Shown in pieces: positions 7,764 through 16,681 of a stretch of 64,000 bases of DNA; the first letter of the stretch is position 1, and each line of letters opens with the position of its first letter. The stretch is taken from contig JANMGQ010000004.1 in NCBI GenBank assembly GCA_031374735.1, forward strand, positions 1 through 64,000, in the 5' to 3' direction. The notes beneath the pieces are model-generated. The model had not been told where the DNA came from and did no database searches. It saw only the letters and a program-made list of their open reading frames with translations. The stretch comes from JABFRJ01 sp031374735. Its GTDB lineage: Bacteria > Pseudomonadota > Alphaproteobacteria > Rhizobiales > Hyphomicrobiaceae. Made by a program: the position numbers and the translations under genes.

Positions 7764-9665
7764 ATGGCCGCAACCCTGACAGCTGACCGGGACGCGTTGC
7801 GCCGCACGACCGCGCCGGCGCTGCTGTGCGCCCACGCCCGATCGAACTCGGACACCGTTGCCTTTCGCTCCAAGGCACGCGGCCTCTACCGCGAACGCAC
7901 ATGGCAGGACTTTGCGCGCCTCGTCGCCACAGCTGCGCGCGCGCTGCAATCACTTGATCTCTGCCGGGGTGACCGCATCGCCATCATGGGCGATCCGTGC
8001 GAGGAGTGGCTGGTTATCGACATGGCGGCCCAATCGCTCGGCGCCATCGTCTACGGCATCTATCCGACAGCATCGACTGCAGAGGTCGCCTATCAGATGC
8101 GCGACGGGGCTGCGAAACTCTTCATCGCCGAGGATCAGGAATATCTCGATAAGATCCTGGCGATAGTCGACGAACTGCCGGAAATCGCGGCCGTGGTCGT
8201 GATCGATGACGCAGCGTTGTTCGCCTACGAACATGCGAAAATCCGCCGCTACGGCGCGCTGATCGAGGCAGCGGGGGCGCCGGATCTCGACTGGCTGAGC
8301 GAACAGGCCGCACGCGTAGCACCCAGCGATGCGGCGTTCATCGTCTATACCTCGGGCACAACGGGCCACCCGAAGGGCGCGCTCATCGCCCATGGCAAAC
8401 ATCTGGCCGCCACCGCGACGGTGTCCGATCACTACCCCATGCTCTACGAGCGCGAGCAGCGCACAGTAGCCTATCTGCCGCTCTGCCACGTGCTCGGCCG
8501 CGACGTCGCGGTGACGCTGCCGCTGATCTCATGCCTGGTGCCGCATTTTGGCGAGGACCTCGACGATCTCGCGACGAGCCTGTTCGAAACGGCGCCGACC
8601 GTGCTGTTTACCGTGCCGCGCTACTTGCAGAAATTCGCGAGCCAGGTGCTGATCGGCACGGCCAACGCGTCGCCGCTGAAGCGTCGCGCCTATGAGGCTG
8701 CGATGCGCTCGGCCCGCGCGTCGATCGCACGTCATTGGGACGGCCACGCGACCACCGCTGATCGCATGCTTGCGGCCGCGCGTCGGCGCGCCGTATTCCA
8801 GCCGATCCTGAACAAGCTCGGCTTCGACCATCTCGAACTCGTCGTCAGCGGCGGCGCGCCGCTGCCGTCAGAGACGATGGCGCTCTGGCACATGTGGGGC
8901 GTCAACGTGGTCGAGATGTACGGCCAGACCGAAACCGCCGGCGGCATTCTCAGCGGCCAACGCGGGCCGTTCCCGCGTCCTGGCAACGTCGGCACCGTGC
9001 CGGAGGGATGGGACGTCTCGCTTGCCGACGATGGTGAGATCGTCGTCGCTGCGCCGGACCTCTTCGACGGCTATTGGAATGCGCCCGATGCCACGGCCAG
9101 CGTCATGCGCGCCGACGGCGCGCTGAAAACCGGCGATGTCGGAACCTGGGTCAACGGTAATCTGCGCCTCATCGATCGTGCGCGCGACTTCATCGTGACG
9201 TCGGGCGGCAAAACCATCTCGCCGTCGTTTGTCGAGAATGCCGTGCGCGCCAGCCCGTACGTCAGCGAGGTGATCGTGTACGGGCACGGCAAGAAGTACC
9301 TGACAGCATTGATCGAGATCGATCAGGACGCGGTTGCCGATTGGGCGCGTGCCAATGCCGTGGCCTACACCGGGTTCACCAATCTTGCTGAGAACCCGCG
9401 GGTGGTGGCGCTGCTGAAGGCTGACATCGACAAGGCCAACGCGACACTCGCACGCGTCGAGCAGGTGAAAACGTTCCGCATCCTGCCAAAGCAGCTCGAT
9501 CCCGAAGAGGAGGGCGAGCCCGTGACGCCAACGCGCAAAGTCAAGCGCAAGCAGATGCACGAACGCTTCCGAACGCTGATCGACAGCATGTACGACGACC
9601 AGGAGGAACGGCTGTTGGCCGCCGGCGCAGGCGGCGTCGTGAGTGGGCAATCACAACAACAATAA
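7764..9665 (+). CDS. AMP-dependent acyl-CoA synthetase (long-chain FadD/FAA-like type)
   Basis: This 633-residue ANL-superfamily ligase activates a carboxylic acid to its CoA thioester with ATP. The P-loop-like A3 motif is YTSGTTGHPKGALI (about 195-208), followed by YLPLCHVLGRDVA. The A5 motif is VEMYGQTETAGG (about 380), and the hinge region contains LKTGDVGTW and IDRARDFIVTSGGKTISPS. The long insertion and the C-terminal KVKRKQM belong to the FAA/bubblegum-like branch rather than to classic benzoate-CoA ligases. The coding region follows the TetR gene by 65 bases and precedes the importer genes by 34. It probably activates the imported acid. The substrate class, aromatic or aliphatic, is not visible in the sequence. 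Confidence 0.88.
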   Translation: MAATLTADRDALRRTTAPALLCAHARSNSDTVAFRSKARGLYRERTWQDFARLVATAARALQSLDLCRGDRIAIMGDPCEEWLVIDMAAQSLGAIVYGIYPTASTAEVAYQMRDGAAKLFIAEDQEYLDKILAIVDELPEIAAVVVIDDAALFAYEHAKIRRYGALIEAAGAPDLDWLSEQAARVAPSDAAFIVYTSGTTGHPKGALIAHGKHLAATATVSDHYPMLYEREQRTVAYLPLCHVLGRDVAVTLPLISCLVPHFGEDLDDLATSLFETAPTVLFTVPRYLQKFASQVLIGTANASPLKRRAYEAAMRSARASIARHWDGHATTADRMLAAARRRAVFQPILNKLGFDHLELVVSGGAPLPSETMALWHMWGVNVVEMYGQTETAGGILSGQRGPFPRPGNVGTVPEGWDVSLADDGEIVVAAPDLFDGYWNAPDATASVMRADGALKTGDVGTWVNGNLRLIDRARDFIVTSGGKTISPSFVENAVRASPYVSEVIVYGHGKKYLTALIEIDQDAVADWARANAVAYTGFTNLAENPRVVALLKADIDKANATLARVEQVKTFRILPKQLDPEEEGEPVTPTRKVKRKQMHERFRTLIDSMYDDQEERLLAAGAGGVVSGQSQQQ

Positions 9666-9699
9666 GAACAACGATAACGAAACGCACAAGGAGGAACGC

Positions 9700-10893
9700 A
9701 TGCGCCTGAGAAGTTCACAAACTATGAGATCTTCACCCAAGACGTGGCTGATTGCACTCACAACGACCGCAGCTTGGACGTCAGCGGCGAACGCACAAGA
9801 CCAGTACGTCATTGGCCTGACCGGCGCGCTTTCGGGCCCGCCGTCCGGCACCTATGCGCCAGCCGTCGACGCGCTGCGCATCTATCTTGACCGCATCAAT
9901 GCTGCGGGGGGGATCAACGGCCGCAAAATCAACCTCATTCTCGAAGACGACGGCGCGCAGCCGTCGAAGGCGGCTGCCAACGCCAAGAAACTGCTCGACC
10001 AGGACAAGGCGATCCTGCTGCTGAACGCGTCGTTGTCGTCGACCTACGCGCCGGTCGTGGCAGAAGCCAAGCGCGCCGGCACGCCAGTCCTGTTTGCTGC
10101 CTCCGTCTGCCCGAAGGAAACCTATCCACCCGCCGATCCGCTGCAGTTCTGCACGACGGCCTTCGCGGCCAACTACGACAGCCGTGCGACGCTCGCGTTT
10201 CTGAAGGAAACGTCGAAAGAGCCAATCAGGCTGGGGCTCGCCGCCATGGCCATCCCCGTCTCGCGCGGCGAGATCGATTTCGCCGAGACCTTGTCGAAGG
10301 AGATGGGCATGACGCCCGTCGGCAAGGAGATCATCCCGCCGCCGACCGCCGACTACACGCCGTTTGCAACCAAGCTGAAAGAGGCAAATGCAACCTGGGT
10401 CTACTCCTGGGCGCCGTGGGTGACGCAGATCAAAACCTTTGAAGCGCTGCGCCGTCTCGATTGGAAGGGCGACTACATCAGTTGGGCGCATCTCGAAGCG
10501 GAAGGCGAGCTGGCGCGCGTCAAGGATCCGAACTTTTACGTCATCGGCGCCAATGCGCTGTTCCAGGACGATCTGCCGATCCACAAGGAGATCCGCGAAG
10601 CCGCAGCGAAGGCCGGCGTGAAACATGCGCCGGAGCAGATGGCGGAAGGCTGGATCGCCGGTATGGCGATCGAGGGCATTCTCAAGGGCGCGGGCTGGCC
10701 CGCAACGCCGGAGAAGGTGCTAGCCGCCATGGAGCAGCTCAACGTCGACCTCAAGGGCCTGCGCGGCGGACCGCTGCAGTGGTCGAAGGCCAACCACTTC
10801 CGCACGACGCAGCACTACCGCGTTTACAAGTGGGATACGGCTGCAAACAAGATCGTGCGCGTCAAGGATTGGACCGCGTTCGACGTGAAGTGA
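9700..10893 (+). CDS. ABC transporter substrate-binding protein, branched-chain amino acid (LivK-like) type
   Basis: This is a periplasmic type-I solute-binding protein of about 397 residues. The ATG at 9700 has an excellent AAGGAGG seven bases upstream, so the longer frame from 9643 is not used. A signal peptide is visible (WLIALTTTAAWTSAANA, cleavage near residue 34). The mature start is YVIGLTGALSGPPSGTYAPA, followed by the Leu/Ile/Val-binding fold with NAAGGINGRKINLILEDDGA. Proteins of this class often bind aromatic acids, amides or acyl compounds in addition to amino acids. It is the first gene of a complete importer set and lies just after the acyl-CoA ligase, suggesting that the imported solute is the ligase substrate. 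Confidence 0.9.
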   Translation: MRLRSSQTMRSSPKTWLIALTTTAAWTSAANAQDQYVIGLTGALSGPPSGTYAPAVDALRIYLDRINAAGGINGRKINLILEDDGAQPSKAAANAKKLLDQDKAILLLNASLSSTYAPVVAEAKRAGTPVLFAASVCPKETYPPADPLQFCTTAFAANYDSRATLAFLKETSKEPIRLGLAAMAIPVSRGEIDFAETLSKEMGMTPVGKEIIPPPTADYTPFATKLKEANATWVYSWAPWVTQIKTFEALRRLDWKGDYISWAHLEAEGELARVKDPNFYVIGANALFQDDLPIHKEIREAAAKAGVKHAPEQMAEGWIAGMAIEGILKGAGWPATPEKVLAAMEQLNVDLKGLRGGPLQWSKANHFRTTQHYRVYKWDTAANKIVRVKDWTAFDVK

Positions 10894-10973
10894 TCAGCAC
10901 GTGTCTGCTTCCGCGGGCATCTGTGGACGCGTTTCATCAGCGGAAGCGTTTCATCAGCGCCATCTGCGCGCAG

Positions 10974-10998
10974 GGTGTCTGACCACGCGTCAGACACC
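10974..10998 (+). repeat. perfect 10-bp hairpin between binding-protein and permease genes
   Basis: GGTGTCTGAC, a five-base loop and GTCAGACACC form a perfect stem. There is no T tract, so it is not a classical terminator; it could stabilise the upstream binding-protein mRNA or attenuate the downstream permease genes. The same stem occurs at 46787-46810. Just upstream GCGTTTCATCAGCG is repeated in tandem (10929-10957). Confidence 0.6.
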
Positions 10999-11014
10999 AA
11001 CCCCATCGGAAACC

Positions 11015-11887
11015 ATGCAGCTCGTCGTCAATATCTTGGTGCTCGCGTCGATCTACGCCTTGATCGCGTGCGGCTACGTGCTTGTTTATCGCGTCAGCCG
11101 TGTGCTCAATCTCGCGCATGGCGAACTGATGATGCTTGGCGCTTACGCGCTGCAGGCGACCACGGGACTATTCGCGGCAACGCCGCTCATCGCGATCGGT
11201 GTCGCCCTCGGGGCCAGCGCGTTGGTCGGCGCACTCGTGTACATCTTCCTGATGCGACGCATGACCGGCGAAATGGTGCTCGCCGCCGTTTTGACGACGG
11301 TTGCGCTCGGTATTCTGCTGCGCGGCGGCATCGAACTGATCTGGTCGCAATCCCAGCTATATCCCGCGGCAGCGTTTGGATGGAAGAACACGGCGCTGAC
11401 GGTGCCCGGCGGCGCACGCATCTCGATCTTCGCTCTCGCGCTGGTGATCAGTGCCGCCGTCGTCTACGCGACGCTGCTGACATTTCTGCGCTTCGGCCGC
11501 TGGGGCGTGCGCATGCGCGCCGCAGGGCAGGCGCCACTGCTCGCCGCCCAACGTGGCCTCAATCTGCACACGATGTACGCGCTGGCGTGGGCGCTCGCGA
11601 CCTTGATCGGCGGACTTGCCGGCATGTTGATCGCGCTCGACAGCGGCCTCTCCGGCACCATGGCGATGATCGGCCTCAAGGCATTTCCGGCGGCGCTCGT
11701 CGGCGGTCTCGATAGTCTCGTGGGCGCGCTGATCGGCAGCCTGATCGTCGCGGCCGCCGAGATCCTGCTCATCCACTACGTCGATCCGTTGCTGTCTGAC
11801 GTGGTGCCGTTCCTGGTGCTGATCGCCGTCCTGGCGATCCGACCCTGGGGCCTGTTCGGCACGCGCGAGGAGCTCGATCGTGTCTAA
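11015..11887 (+). CDS. branched-chain-type ABC permease (LivH-like)
   Basis: This 290-residue inner-membrane permease begins MQLVVNILVLASIYALIACG and has about eight hydrophobic segments. The family signature RVLNLAHGELMMLGAY (residues about 32-47) and the coupling region GLKAFPAALVGGLDSLVGAL are clear. The ATG at 11015 is chosen because homology starts there; the longer frame begins at 10901 inside the intergenic hairpin region. It overlaps the next permease start by eight bases. It forms the translocation channel with the following LivM-like gene and is energised by the two ATPases downstream. Confidence 0.9.
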   Translation: MQLVVNILVLASIYALIACGYVLVYRVSRVLNLAHGELMMLGAYALQATTGLFAATPLIAIGVALGASALVGALVYIFLMRRMTGEMVLAAVLTTVALGILLRGGIELIWSQSQLYPAAAFGWKNTALTVPGGARISIFALALVISAAVVYATLLTFLRFGRWGVRMRAAGQAPLLAAQRGLNLHTMYALAWALATLIGGLAGMLIALDSGLSGTMAMIGLKAFPAALVGGLDSLVGALIGSLIVAAAEILLIHYVDPLLSDVVPFLVLIAVLAIRPWGLFGTREELDRV

Positions 11888-12959
11888 CCGTCAGCCGCGT
11901 GCCAGCGGCCATTTCCGAACCGACTATCGGCAAGATCAAGCGTTGCTTCAGACGCGCCTCGAACGTATCTCGGCCGGTGTCGGCGCCGTTGTGCTGTTGG
12001 CGTTTCCGCTTGTCGCGACGCCGTTTCAGCTCGATCTCGCCTGCCAGACATTTCTCGCGGCTGTCGGTGCCATCTCGCTCATGCTCTTGACGGGCTATGC
12101 CGGCCAGGTCTCGCTCGGCCATGCCGGCTTGATCGCAGCGGGCGCCTTCACGGCCGGCATCCTCTATCGCGAAACCGGCGCGCCCCTCTGGATCACGCTG
12201 CCGGCGGCAGGGATCGCTGGCGCACTCCTTGGTCTGGTTTTCGGTCTACCGTCGTTGCGCCTGCGCGGTCTCTATCTGGCGGTCAGCACGCTCGCGCTGC
12301 ATTTTGTCGTGCTGTATCTCGGCGGCGAATACGAAGCCAGGCGTGGCTTCTCGACCGGGATCATCATCGATGCACCCAAGATTGGGGGCTGGACCGTGAG
12401 CGGCAATCGCACCTGGTACTTCATCTTCCTTGGCGCGGCGGTCGCAACACTGCTTGTTGCGCTCAATCTTCTGCGCTCGAAGACCGGGCGGGCGTGGCGG
12501 GCCGTGCGCGCGCATGAGACTGTGGCCGGCGCCTTCGCCATCGACGTCAAGCGCGCCAAGCTGACCGCGTTCGTCGTCTCCTCGACCATCACCGCGCTCT
12601 CCGGTGCCTTGTTCGCGCACTGGCGCGGATTCGTCTCGGTCGAAGCGTTCTCGCTGTTCCTGTCGATCCAGTACGTCGCCATGATCATCATTGGTGGCAT
12701 GGGATCGCTGCTCGGCGCCATCCTCGGCGCGATCTTCGTCACGTTGTTTCCCTACGGCATCGAAAGCGTCATGCGCCTGTTTGCCGGCAAGGTGAACCCG
12801 GGCACGATCTTCTCGATCAACCACGCCGCATTCGGGCTGGTGATGATCCTGTTCCTGGTGTTCGAGCCGCTCGGCCTCGTTGGCATCTTCAGGCGGATAC
12901 AGACGTATTTCCTACTGTGGCCGTTCAAGCAGAAGCCTCTGGGCGGGGGCGGCAAATGA
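11880..12959 (+). CDS. branched-chain-type ABC permease (LivM-like)
   Basis: This is a 359-residue polytopic membrane protein starting at a GTG that overlaps the upstream permease. An N-terminal extension of about 35 polar residues precedes the first membrane helix. LivM hallmarks are LMLLTGYAGQVSLGHAGLIA, GLPSLRLRGLYLAVSTLAL and the EAA-like cytoplasmic loop FLSIQYVAMIIIGGMGSLLG. The stop overlaps the ATPase start in an ATGA. It is the second half of the channel of the importer whose binding protein is encoded at 9700. Confidence 0.9.
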   Translation: MSNRQPRASGHFRTDYRQDQALLQTRLERISAGVGAVVLLAFPLVATPFQLDLACQTFLAAVGAISLMLLTGYAGQVSLGHAGLIAAGAFTAGILYRETGAPLWITLPAAGIAGALLGLVFGLPSLRLRGLYLAVSTLALHFVVLYLGGEYEARRGFSTGIIIDAPKIGGWTVSGNRTWYFIFLGAAVATLLVALNLLRSKTGRAWRAVRAHETVAGAFAIDVKRAKLTAFVVSSTITALSGALFAHWRGFVSVEAFSLFLSIQYVAMIIIGGMGSLLGAILGAIFVTLFPYGIESVMRLFAGKVNPGTIFSINHAAFGLVMILFLVFEPLGLVGIFRRIQTYFLLWPFKQKPLGGGGK

Positions 12960-13768
12960 CAGAGCAAGAACCGCCGCCGTTGCTCGTCCTCGACAACGTG
13001 GAGGTCGTCTACAAGCGCGCCATCACAGCCGTGCAAGGCATCTCCATGAGCGTCGCGCGTGGCCAGATTGTCGCTATCCTCGGCACCAATGGCGCCGGCA
13101 AATCGACGACGTTGCGCGCCATCACCGGCTTTCTCGGCCTCGACGATGCACGCGTCAGCGAAGGGACCATCACCTTCGCCGGTCAGCCGATCCAGAATGC
13201 GCGGCCGGACCGTGTCGCGCGTCTCGGGCTGGTGCTGGTTCCCGAGCGCGAGAAAGTGTTTCCAAATCTGACCGTCGCGGAAAACCTGCTCGTACCCGCG
13301 AGCGCTGTGTCGGCCGCGGCGAGACGGCAACGCGAAGCGTACGTGATGGAGCGCTTTCCCGTGCTTGCGCGCCTTGCCACGCGGACCGCCGGGTTGCTGT
13401 CTGGCGGCGAGCGCCAGATGCTCGCCATTGCGTCGGCGCTTGTCGCCCACCCGCAAGTCCTGCTGATCGACGAACTCTCGCTTGGCCTTGCACCCGTGGT
13501 CGTGGCCGAACTGGCCGAAAACCTGGTCAAGATTCGACGGGAGCTCGATCTGACGATCGTGCTGGTCGAGCAAAGTGCGGCCGTCGCATTGGCAATTGCC
13601 GACTACGGCTATGTGCTCGAAAATGGCCGCGTCGTGCTCGACGGAGACGCCGCTCGTCTGCGGGATCATCCGGAGATCCAGCACATCTATCTCGGCCAAT
13701 CCAGCGGCGAGCGGCGCAGCTACAAGGACGTCAAGCAATACCGCAGGAGCCGGAGGTGGTATGGCTGA
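12956..13768 (+). CDS. ABC transporter ATPase (LivF-like)
   Basis: This 270-residue ATPase has Walker A GTNGAGKST, signature LSGGERQMLAIASAL, Walker B QVLLIDELSLGLAP and the H-loop region replaced by LVEQSA, as is usual in LivF. The start is the ATG at 12956 (MTEQEPPP), overlapping the permease stop. The C-terminus is extended relative to LivF by about 25 basic residues (RRSYKDVKQYRRSRRW), which partly overlap the next gene. It supplies ATP hydrolysis for the importer together with the following LivG-like subunit. Confidence 0.9.
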   Translation: MTEQEPPPLLVLDNVEVVYKRAITAVQGISMSVARGQIVAILGTNGAGKSTTLRAITGFLGLDDARVSEGTITFAGQPIQNARPDRVARLGLVLVPEREKVFPNLTVAENLLVPASAVSAAARRQREAYVMERFPVLARLATRTAGLLSGGERQMLAIASALVAHPQVLLIDELSLGLAPVVVAELAENLVKIRRELDLTIVLVEQSAAVALAIADYGYVLENGRVVLDGDAARLRDHPEIQHIYLGQSSGERRSYKDVKQYRRSRRWYG

Positions 13769-14543
13769 GCTGGTGGTTGAAAACCTGTCGCTGCGGTTCG
13801 GCGGGCTGCACGTGCTCGATGGCGTTTCTTTCGAGATCGAGCCCGGTGAACTGTTCGCTCTGATCGGGCCTAACGGCGCCGGCAAGACGAGCGTGCTCAA
13901 CTGCATCAGCGGGCTTTACCGCGGCAGTGGTCGCATCGTCTTTGCCGGCCATGACATCACGGGCTTCGCGCCGGCCGAGATTGCCGCGCGCGGCCTTGGC
14001 CGCACGTTCCAGCACGGCGAGCTGTTTCCGCACATGACCGTGCTCGACAATCTGATGACCGCCCGACATGCGCGCGTCGCGACATCGCTCGTCAGTGAAC
14101 TGCTGTTCACGCCGGCCGTCCGCCGGGAAGAGGCGCACCACCGCGCGAAGGTCGAAGAGATCATCGCATTCGTTGAGCTTGAGCGCTACCGCCACGCCAG
14201 CGTCGATGCCCTGCCGTTCGGCACCCAGAAGCTGATCGGCTTTGCGCGCGCGCTTGCGACCGAGCCGCGCCTGCTGCTGCTTGACGAGCCGTCGGCCGGT
14301 CTCAACCGTGACGAACGCGAGGACCTCGCCCGCTTCGTGCTGCGGGTCAAACACGACTTGAAGATCCCGATGATCTGGATCGAGCACGACATGCAGATGA
14401 TTTCGGATCTCGCAGACCGCGCGCATGTGCTGCACTACGGGCGCACGCTGGCCGCGGGCGCGACCCGTCAGGTGCTGTCCGATCCGCGCGTCATTGAGGC
14501 GTATCTTGGCCCTGACATGGTGGTGGCGACGACCAAAGGATAG
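13761..14543 (+). CDS. ABC transporter ATPase (LivG-like)
   Basis: This is a 260-residue ATPase with Walker A GPNGAGKTS, the LivG-specific GLGRTFQHGELFPHMTVLDN, Walker B LLLLDEPSAGLN and H-loop WIEHDMQM. The signature is slightly atypical: ALPFGTQKLIGFARAL in place of LSYGxQRxLEIARAL. It overlaps the LivF-like gene by eight bases and is the last gene of the importer operon. No terminator with a clear T tract is visible after 14543. Bases 14544-14814 contain no gene that I can support. Confidence 0.9.
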   Translation: MAELVVENLSLRFGGLHVLDGVSFEIEPGELFALIGPNGAGKTSVLNCISGLYRGSGRIVFAGHDITGFAPAEIAARGLGRTFQHGELFPHMTVLDNLMTARHARVATSLVSELLFTPAVRREEAHHRAKVEEIIAFVELERYRHASVDALPFGTQKLIGFARALATEPRLLLLDEPSAGLNRDEREDLARFVLRVKHDLKIPMIWIEHDMQMISDLADRAHVLHYGRTLAAGATRQVLSDPRVIEAYLGPDMVVATTKG

Positions 14544-14814
14544 TTGGCGTCGAAAGCCGACGTGGCTGCTGGGTTGTTCGCATTGCGGGGCTCCGGCACA
14601 CCGCCCCATTGCGATTGTAGTGCAGTCTCAGTTTTCCGTTTGCCATGACGGCGAGATGCTCCATGACACGCGATGACCAACAAAGACCAACCACTTTTGC
14701 CTTTGAATGTACCAATCCAGTATGCACCAACCCTCTTCGCCGAGATAGGCCGCGATCGGAGCATGTCAGAGGCTTGCTGAGCCTGTGACCATCCGAACTC
14801 GCGGATTCAGGTTT

Positions 14815-14961
14815 TAAGAAGCCAAAGACGTCAAAGAACGTCGACTTGCCCACACCATTCGCTCCGACCAGAACATTGAACCCGCTTAGGTCTTTGAAAT
14901 GGGCATCTTTGAACGTTTTAAAGTTCCGAATACGGACCTCTTCAAGCCGAGCCGAATGCAT
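14815..14961 (-). pseudogene. N-terminal fragment of an SMC/RecF-like AAA ATPase
   Basis: A minus-strand frame starts MHSARLEEVRIRNFKTFKDA and continues LSGFNVLVGANGVGKSTFFD, then VFGFLK, a perfect Walker A with the RNF entry strand of Old/RecF-type predicted ATPases. After about 49 residues the frame stays open to 14491, but the sequence (KPESASSDGHRLSKPL) no longer resembles the family and there is no Walker B or signature. It is a 5' remnant of a gene that would normally exceed 350 codons. Such ATPases often belong to defence or toxin-like modules, but nothing else of that kind remains here. Confidence 0.6.
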
Positions 14962-14972
14962 CGCGTGTCCGA

Positions 14973-16388
14973 TCAGGTTATTGTGCGCACATCCACAAAC
15001 CGCCCCGCAATCGCCGCCGCCGCCGCCATCTGCGGCGAGACGAGGTGCGTGCGGCCGCGATAGCCCTGGCGACCCTCGAAGTTGCGGTTCGAGGTCGAGG
15101 CGCAGCGCTGGCCGGGCTTCAGCTGGTCAGGGTTCATGCCGAGGCACATGGAGCAACCGGGCTCGCGCCACTCAAAGCCGGATGCGAGGAAGATCTTGTG
15201 CAGACCTTCGGCCTCGGCCTGTTCTTTCACGAGGCCGGAGCCGGGCACGATCATCGCATAGGCCAGATTGCCGGCGACTTTCTTGCCGTCGACGATCTTG
15301 GCAACAGCGCGCAGATCCTCAATGCGGCCGTTGGTGCAGGAGCCGATCCAGACGACATCCAAGGGGATGTCGGTGATCTTGGTGTTGCCCTTGAGGCCCA
15401 TGTACTCCAGCGCGCGGACCGCGGCCGCGGCCTTGCCGGGATCGGTAATCTTGTCGGGGTCGGGCGTGGCGCCGTCGATGGTTGCGACCTGCTCTGGGCT
15501 GGTGCCCCAGGTGACGATCGGCGGCAGGTTTCCAGCGTCGAGTTTCACGATGCTGTCGAATTGGGCGCCGGCGTCTGTTTGCAGGGTCTCCCAGTATTTT
15601 ATTGCGGCGTCCCAGGCGGCGCCTTTCGGCGACATGGGACGGCCCTTCAGATAGTCGAACGTCTTTGCGTCCGCCGCGATCATGCCCGCGCGCGCGCCGC
15701 CCTCGATGCTCATGTTGCAGACGGTCATGCGGCCTTCCATCGACAGGGCGCGGATGGCTTCGCCCGCATACTCGATGACGTGGCCCGTGCCGCCGGCAGT
15801 ACCGATCTTGCCGATAATGGCGAGGATAATGTCCTTCGACGTGACGCCATGGCCAAGCGTGCCGTCCACCTGGACCAGCATGTTCTTGGCCTTTTTCTGC
15901 GTCAGCGTCTGGGTCGCGAGCACGTGCTCGACTTCGGACGTGCCGATGCCGTGGGCGAGCGCGCCGAACGCGCCGTGCGTGGACGTATGGCTGTCACCGC
16001 ATACGATCGTGGTGCCCGGCAGCGTAAAGCCTTGCTCCGGCCCGATGACGTGCACGATGCCCTGACGCTTGTCGCGCTCGTGGAAGTATTGGATGCCGAA
16101 GTCTTTGGCGTTCTTGGCCAATGTCTCAACTTGTATGCGGCTCTCGTCGTCAGCGATGCCCTTGGAGCGGTCCGTCGTCGGGACGTTATGATCGACAACG
16201 GCGAGCGTCTTCTCAGGCGCCCGCACCTTGCGGTTCGCCATACGCAGGCCCTCGAATGCCTGAGGGCTGGTCACCTCATGGACAAGATGGCGGTCGATGT
16301 AGAGCGTGCAGGTACCATCTGCCGCCTCTTCGACGACATGGTCGTCGAAGATCTTGTCGTAGAGGGTTTTCGGCGCGGTCTTGCCCAT
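14973..16388 (-). CDS. leuC: 3-isopropylmalate dehydratase large subunit
   Basis: LeuC isomerises 2-isopropylmalate to 3-isopropylmalate in leucine biosynthesis, as a heterodimer with LeuD. The 471-residue protein starts at MGKTAPKTLYDKIFDDHVV and has aconitase-family marks: VVDHNVPT, GTTIVCGDSHTSTHGAFGAL, and 4Fe-4S cluster cysteines in IGSCTNGR and EPGCSMCLGMNPDQL. The length is normal for the family. An ATG at 16388 is preferred over the frame extension to 16445, which adds only a non-homologous leader. leuD and leuB are not in this window, so the leu genes are dispersed, as is common in alphaproteobacteria. Confidence 0.96.
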   Translation of the reverse strand: MGKTAPKTLYDKIFDDHVVEEAADGTCTLYIDRHLVHEVTSPQAFEGLRMANRKVRAPEKTLAVVDHNVPTTDRSKGIADDESRIQVETLAKNAKDFGIQYFHERDKRQGIVHVIGPEQGFTLPGTTIVCGDSHTSTHGAFGALAHGIGTSEVEHVLATQTLTQKKAKNMLVQVDGTLGHGVTSKDIILAIIGKIGTAGGTGHVIEYAGEAIRALSMEGRMTVCNMSIEGGARAGMIAADAKTFDYLKGRPMSPKGAAWDAAIKYWETLQTDAGAQFDSIVKLDAGNLPPIVTWGTSPEQVATIDGATPDPDKITDPGKAAAAVRALEYMGLKGNTKITDIPLDVVWIGSCTNGRIEDLRAVAKIVDGKKVAGNLAYAMIVPGSGLVKEQAEAEGLHKIFLASGFEWREPGCSMCLGMNPDQLKPGQRCASTSNRNFEGRQGYRGRTHLVSPQMAAAAAIAGRFVDVRTIT

Positions 16389-16681
16389 GGCGTCACTGTC
16401 CCGGAAGCGTTTCGGCTCGCGTGATAGCGCCAGACGCGCAAGCACGCAAATGGGTGGCAGCGCCGGCCGGCTCGTGTGGCCGGCATGCGTGCGGTCTTAC
16501 ATGCGTGTGGCCTGGCATTTGCTCTCCGCTCACGTCGACGGAGCCCGTCTCTGCCCGATGTATGCGCCGCAAAAAGAACTCAAAGTTTGCGGTTAATTGC
16601 TGGTGCGGCATGGTTCGTGATGTGCGGGCGCAACCGCAGCTCGGTCTTCAGATCGCGCCTGTCTCGTTTTGGAACCGGTCC

